Shown here: piece by piece, positions 46,205 through 49,213 of the stretch
Layout: each line of letters begins with the position of its first letter
How positions within the stretch are numbered: position 1 is the stretch's first letter
The notes under the pieces: generated by a model
The model's input: the letters and a program-made list of their open reading frames with translations, nothing else
Databases searched by the model: none
Told to the model about the DNA's origin: nothing
Made by a program: the position numbers and the translations under genes
Source: Cristatella mucedo
Taxonomy: Eukaryota > Bryozoa > Phylactolaemata > Cristatellidae
Assembly: GCA_009760855.2 (NCBI GenBank)
Contig: WPIO01000423.1
Coordinates: forward strand, 1 to 49,213
Reading direction: 5' to 3'
DNA: 49,213 nt

Positions 46205-47036
46205 ATGAATAAATTTGATTTTGTACAAGGTTCAGATGAGTGGAAAAAATCAATGTCTTTGAATATTGGAGGCTCAGAGGTTTACTCTGTGCTTGGAAAT
46301 GATCTTGTATTTGGTGATCAGAGTGAAACTGATATAGAATTAATTGCAAATAGAAAACTAAAAAAATATATTGCTAACAATTCTAGTATGAGATTTCCTC
46401 CAATGATATTCGGTAAAGTATTTGAACCTATTGCTGCTAAGTTTTTAGAAATGAAACTAAAAGTAAAACTTGATAATGCAAACGATTGTTTTTAGTAGTG
46501 ATGGTGTATATAGATATTCTCCTGATGGAATAATAGATAGCAATACTTTAGTTGAAATAAAATGTTTATGGAGTAGAAATATCATTGATGATTTTATACC
46601 TAAACAATATCGTGCAAAGTGTTTACTAGGTTTACATGTTTTAAAACTTAGTGAATGTTTTTTACTCTGAGTTTGAGATTTTTGTTCCTGGATTGAACTG
46701 TGAAGAACCTCCATTAGATTATGTAGCAGCTGGTAATGTTAGAATTCCTTGTGTAGATTTTGATATGCCGATTAGAGAACCAATTTTATGCTTTTGCTTA
46801 AAGATGAAAAGTATTTTGATTTTGAGTTTGATATTATAAGCAAATATGGTAGATTTAATAATAAGAAAGAAAACGGTTATGATATAAAGTATTATATAAA
46901 AAGATGTTTGATTCAAGTAGTAGAAGAAGATGATCCTTGTAGATTTTCAAGAATAGTTCCAATTGTTAAAAAAGTACTTGATAGATCAAAAATTTTAATT
47001 AGTAACTATATAGATGAGTCGTCGACATCATTGTGA
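46205..47036 (+). pseudogene. YqaJ/lambda-exonuclease-like nuclease, three frameshifts
   Basis: PD-(D/E)xK nuclease of the YqaJ recombinase family, which in viruses processes DNA ends for recombination. First frame: FVQGSDEWKKSMSLNIGGSE with VYSVLG, then PPMIFGKVFEPIAAKFLEMK. After a shift near 46,475: YSPDGIID, then LVEIKCLW, the catalytic D...E-x-K. After further shifts (near 46,660 and 46,790): VRIPCVDFDMPIREPILCF and FDFEFDIISKYGRFNNK. Catalytic residues persist but the coding sequence is broken at least three times. Last codons overlap the next gene's start. Confidence 0.75.
47005..47013 (+). promoter_or_regulatory. Start-abutting CTATATAG motif
   Basis: ACTATATAG directly before ATG 47,014. 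Confidence 0.65.
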
Positions 47037-47535
47037 TGAATGTGTTAGCAGAATAAACGGTTATATTCTATCAGATCTTGAGTTATTGAAGAATTCTCCT
47101 GTTACAACAAATTTAAATATGAATAATAATTCTATAATAAATGTTGCTGAACCAGTTAATCCAAGTGATGCTGCAACAAAATCTTATGTTGATAGAACAG
47201 TTAAAAAAGTAACAGAAGTTGTTGAACTTACATTATCACTTAGAGCAATGAATTCTATTATTAATATTTCTACTGCATATTCTTGGCAAAATAAAAATAG
47301 TCCGCCATTAATAATACTTAGCGCTATGGTAGTCGGATCATCTAATTGCATTCAATTAAAGCAAAACAGCGATCCTTTAATAGTATCAGGTGATATACGT
47401 GCTATAAATACTTCATCTAATGGTACAGATTTTAAGTATTACGCTTATTTTAATAGATTGCCTGCTGGTTATTATTATACTGATAACATAGGAAATATGA
47501 AAGTTAATCTCTTAGTTTCATATATAAGTACCTGA
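47014..47535 (+). CDS. Fibre protein D (short, plus strand)
   Basis: 173 aa, MSRRHHCDECVSRINGYILS. One clean fibre repeat, LNMNNNSIINVAEPVNPSDA followed by ATKSYVD, then a beta-rich C-terminal head of about 100 residues (VVELTLSLRAMNSI... PAGYYYTDNIGNMKVNLLVS). The HHCDEC N-terminus could bind metal or anchor to the capsid. It is a fourth member of the fibre family, 10 kb from the cassette. Intact frame. Confidence 0.75.
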   Translation: MSRRHHCDECVSRINGYILSDLELLKNSPVTTNLNMNNNSIINVAEPVNPSDAATKSYVDRTVKKVTEVVELTLSLRAMNSIINISTAYSWQNKNSPPLIILSAMVVGSSNCIQLKQNSDPLIVSGDIRAINTSSNGTDFKYYAYFNRLPAGYYYTDNIGNMKVNLLVSYIST

Positions 47536-47641
47536 AAAGTACAAATGGACAAGTAATACAATTAATTCTTTTAATTTAGTTGCTTTGCGTTTGCCTTTAT
47601 TAATGGAAACAATTTTGCAATATGCATTATTAATTCGTGTT

Positions 47642-47956
47642 CTAAACAATGGTGAATGCAGAATAGCTCGGAACACCTTTTTTAAAGTGTTTCTTTGCTA
47701 AACAGTATATCTTAGTAGGTCTTTGTTTAGAATATTTATTTCTTGCATAATAACAATCGGCACAAATGATTATTTTATTGTTTCTTACAATACCACAATC
47801 GAATTCTGTTTCTGTACTATCTAAATCACAGATATCGCAACGCATTTCATACTTTAACTTTGGCCTTCGTTTAACCTTTTTACAAACTGGGTGACCTGAC
47901 TCTAAGTATTCAATTTCGCTAAACGTTGTCAAACAGCTTTCACAAAATATTTCCAT
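47642..47956 (-). CDS. Zinc-binding 104-aa protein
   Basis: MEIFCESCLTTFSEIEYLES, with paired C-x2-C motifs: FCESC, CDICD, and CADCYYAR, plus a basic block (KKVKRRPKLKYEMR). It resembles small viral zinc-ribbon/RING-like proteins that bind nucleic acid or host factors. It diverges from the integrase with only 9 bp between start codons. Frame intact. Its start (MEIFCESC) is like that of the zinc-ribbon protein at 40,383 (MEIYCLKC), suggesting a common origin. Confidence 0.7.
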   Translation of the reverse strand: MEIFCESCLTTFSEIEYLESGHPVCKKVKRRPKLKYEMRCDICDLDSTETEFDCGIVRNNKIIICADCYYARNKYSKQRPTKIYCLAKKHFKKGVPSYSAFTIV

Positions 47957-47965
47957 TTCTATAGA
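47957..47965. promoter_or_regulatory. Shared palindromic divergent motif, 9 bp
   Basis: The sequence CATTTCTATAGAATG holds two start codons back to back; TTCTATAGAA is a perfect palindrome overlapping the integrase ATG by one base. It is the start motif read in both directions. Confidence 0.75.
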
Positions 47966-48855
47966 ATGTCATTTTTAACTCTAAATGAAAGAAAAAGGAA
48001 GGGAAATTTAACCCAGACTCTGATATAAGTCAGATATTCAAACCAAGACCAAAAGTAATTCCAAAAGGTTTCTTTGATGAGGTTAAACCTAATGAGAGCC
48101 ATCAAGCAGACATTCTGTATATGCCAAATGATTCTGGATACAAACGGCTTTGAGTGTTATTGACGTTGCTAGCAGATATAAAGATTCGAGACCACTTAAA
48201 ACAAAGTCTTCTAAAGTAAGTAACCCAAGCTATAATAGATATTTATACAAAAAGTTTATTGAATTGGCCAAAGAAGATAACAGTAGATCCTGGTAGTGAG
48301 TTTAAAGGAGAATTCGCTAAAGAAATGAAAAGACATTGAAACACAAGTTATAGAAGCTAGAAGTAAAAGAATGTTGCACTTGTTGAAAGAATGCAATAGA
48401 ACTGTGGCAGAGAGAGCATTTATGGCGCAGTATGAAAAAGAATTAGAAAACATTAATAATGGAGATTTGACTAGAAATAAAGAATGGATTTATAATTTAC
48501 CAAAGATTATTGATTATCTAAATAATAGTGTGTTACAAGATCAATTGGTGAAGAACCTGTAAGGGCAATAAAAAAAGAATCGGTAAAATTAAATATACCA
48601 AAATATCATAGAAAAGTTGGAGAACAAGAAAAATTGTTAGAACTTGGAACAACTGTTAGATATTTACTAGAACCAGGTGAAGGAGAAGATGAAAAAAGAA
48701 GAAGAGCTACGGATCCAATATGGAGCTTGACTAAACATACTATTGTTAGAATAATGGTATTGAAAAAACAACCAGTTAGATTTTTCGTAAATGATGTTAA
48801 AAAGTTTTGTAAGAGAGGAGTTGAAGTTATTAAACAGGGACTATTTCTGTTGTGA
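47966..48855 (+). pseudogene. Retroviral-type (Polinton) integrase, multiply frameshifted
   Basis: Starts MSFLTLNERKRKGNL after the divergent motif. The rve core can be followed in shifting frames: HQADILYMPNDSGYK (first catalytic Asp), ALSVIDVASRYKDSRPLKTK, VDPGSEFKGEFAKEM (second Asp), LLKECNRTVAERAFMAQYEK (catalytic Glu in the 'VERFNRTLAERL' position), and the C-terminal RRRATDPIWSLTKHT followed by QPVRFFVND, the chromo/SH3-like tail of Maverick integrases. Frame changes are seen near 48,147, 48,262, 48,335 and 48,545, plus an early stop near 48,025. It inserts viral DNA into host chromosomes in active relatives; this copy cannot make a full protein. Confidence 0.8.
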
Positions 48856-49154
48856 ATGACTTTCTATAATATTGTCAAACTCTTCTTTTGTAACTACTTC
48901 ATCAGATAAAGCATCAGTTATTTTTGAAATAAACTGTTTGTTAGAACCAAGAGTAAATCTTTTTCTTTTATCTATTTCAACTAAAACACCATCAACTGTC
49001 ATTAGCATTGCTGTTAGTGCTGAGAAAGCTGAGACTGCATTAGTTATTTCAGGATGTGCATGAACATGTGTTGTAGAAACTGTAACTCCTAAAGCTACTA
49101 ATATATTTACTATTTTAATTATATATCTTTACTCTTGTTAAATTTGTTAGACAT
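48841..49154 (-). CDS. Small protein with hydrophobic segment, one frameshift
   Basis: ATG at 49,154 (MSNKFNKSKDI, then stop). A second frame opens immediately and runs to TAG at 48,841: VNILVALGVTVSTTHVHAHP, EITNAVSAFSALTAMLMTVD, then a charged tail with KRFTLGSNKQFISKITDALS. About 100 aa in all, with one or two possible membrane helices; the arrangement is reminiscent of a holin-like or small membrane protein, but that is only a shape comparison. It overlaps the integrase 3' end by 15 bp. Confidence 0.5.
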
Positions 49155-49213
49155 GATCTAACTTTAATGTTTCAATCAACTGTTTCATCATATCTTTGAA
49201 GAGCAAACTTTTT
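49147..49213 (-). CDS. Partial ORF at the window edge
   Basis: The last 21 codons of a minus-strand gene entering from outside: SLLFKDMMKQLIETLKLDHV then stop. It overlaps the next start codon by 8 bp, in keeping with the packing elsewhere. Unknown. Confidence 0.45.
   Translation of the reverse strand, partial: KSLLFKDMMKQLIETLKLDHV

Larger units (their letters stand above)
28995..49213. mobile_element. Polinton/Maverick (adintovirus-like) element, both ends incomplete
   Basis: At least 20.2 kb of AT-rich, tightly packed genes on both strands. The defining set is present: protein-primed-type PolB, retroviral-type integrase, FtsK/A32-like packaging ATPase, adenovirus-type protease, double-jelly-roll major capsid, penton-like minor capsids, and additionally PLA2, a YqaJ-like nuclease and fibres. 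This combination is known for Polintons and the proposed adintoviruses of animals. The left end interrupts polB and no terminal inverted repeat is seen. The right end lies beyond the window. Confidence 0.9.

Overview
The window joins two very different kinds of DNA. Positions 1 to about 28,994 look like intron-rich eukaryotic, most likely invertebrate animal, chromosomal DNA. It has moderate GC, GT-AG exons of a leucine-rich-repeat (LRR) gene on the minus strand, tRNA-derived SINEs, many decayed copies of a CR1/L2-type non-LTR retrotransposon, a hAT remnant, a Mutator-like (MULE) element with terminal inverted repeats and a target duplication, and a 3.3 kb fold-back element filled with ~170 bp repeats. 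I cannot name the species.

Positions about 28,995 to 49,213 are AT-rich and densely coding, and carry the gene set of a Polinton/Maverick (adintovirus-like) element. That set is: type B DNA polymerase with an OTU-like protease domain at its N end, genome-packaging ATPase, double-jelly-roll major capsid protein, two penton-like minor capsid proteins, adenovirus-type cysteine protease, parvovirus-type phospholipase A2, YqaJ-like nuclease, retroviral-type integrase, four phage-like fibre genes and several small unknown genes. Both ends are incomplete here: the left end cuts into polB at a junction fixed by a host repeat also present at 25,174-25,971, and the right end runs off the window in minus-strand genes.

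Layout of the host part: 0-2.1 kb decayed LRR exon copies and tandem duplications; 2.3-9.7 kb retrotransposon fragments around a good LRR exon (3,944-4,081) and a hAT remnant; 10.4-10.6 kb first LRR exon; 11-17.8 kb more retroelement ends, a MITE, a duplicated repeat, a (GA)n tract and an LTR-like segment; 18.4-22.2 kb two weak exon candidates around the fold-back element; 23-25.1 kb the MULE; 25.2-29.0 kb two copies of a dispersed repeat.

Layout of the viral part: replication (polB) at the left; small genes; a minus-strand cassette of three fibre genes; membrane protein, PLA2, protease and ATPase in the middle; minor capsids and major capsid; nuclease, fourth fibre gene, zinc protein and integrase at the right. 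Most genes start immediately after a short TATA(T)AG-type motif placed directly against the ATG, and two divergent pairs share one motif in 9-10 bp. Many viral genes carry frameshifts, several of them in A/T runs. Either the copy is an old endogenous one or some indels are sequencing errors; the integrase, with at least four breaks mostly outside long runs, looks truly decayed.
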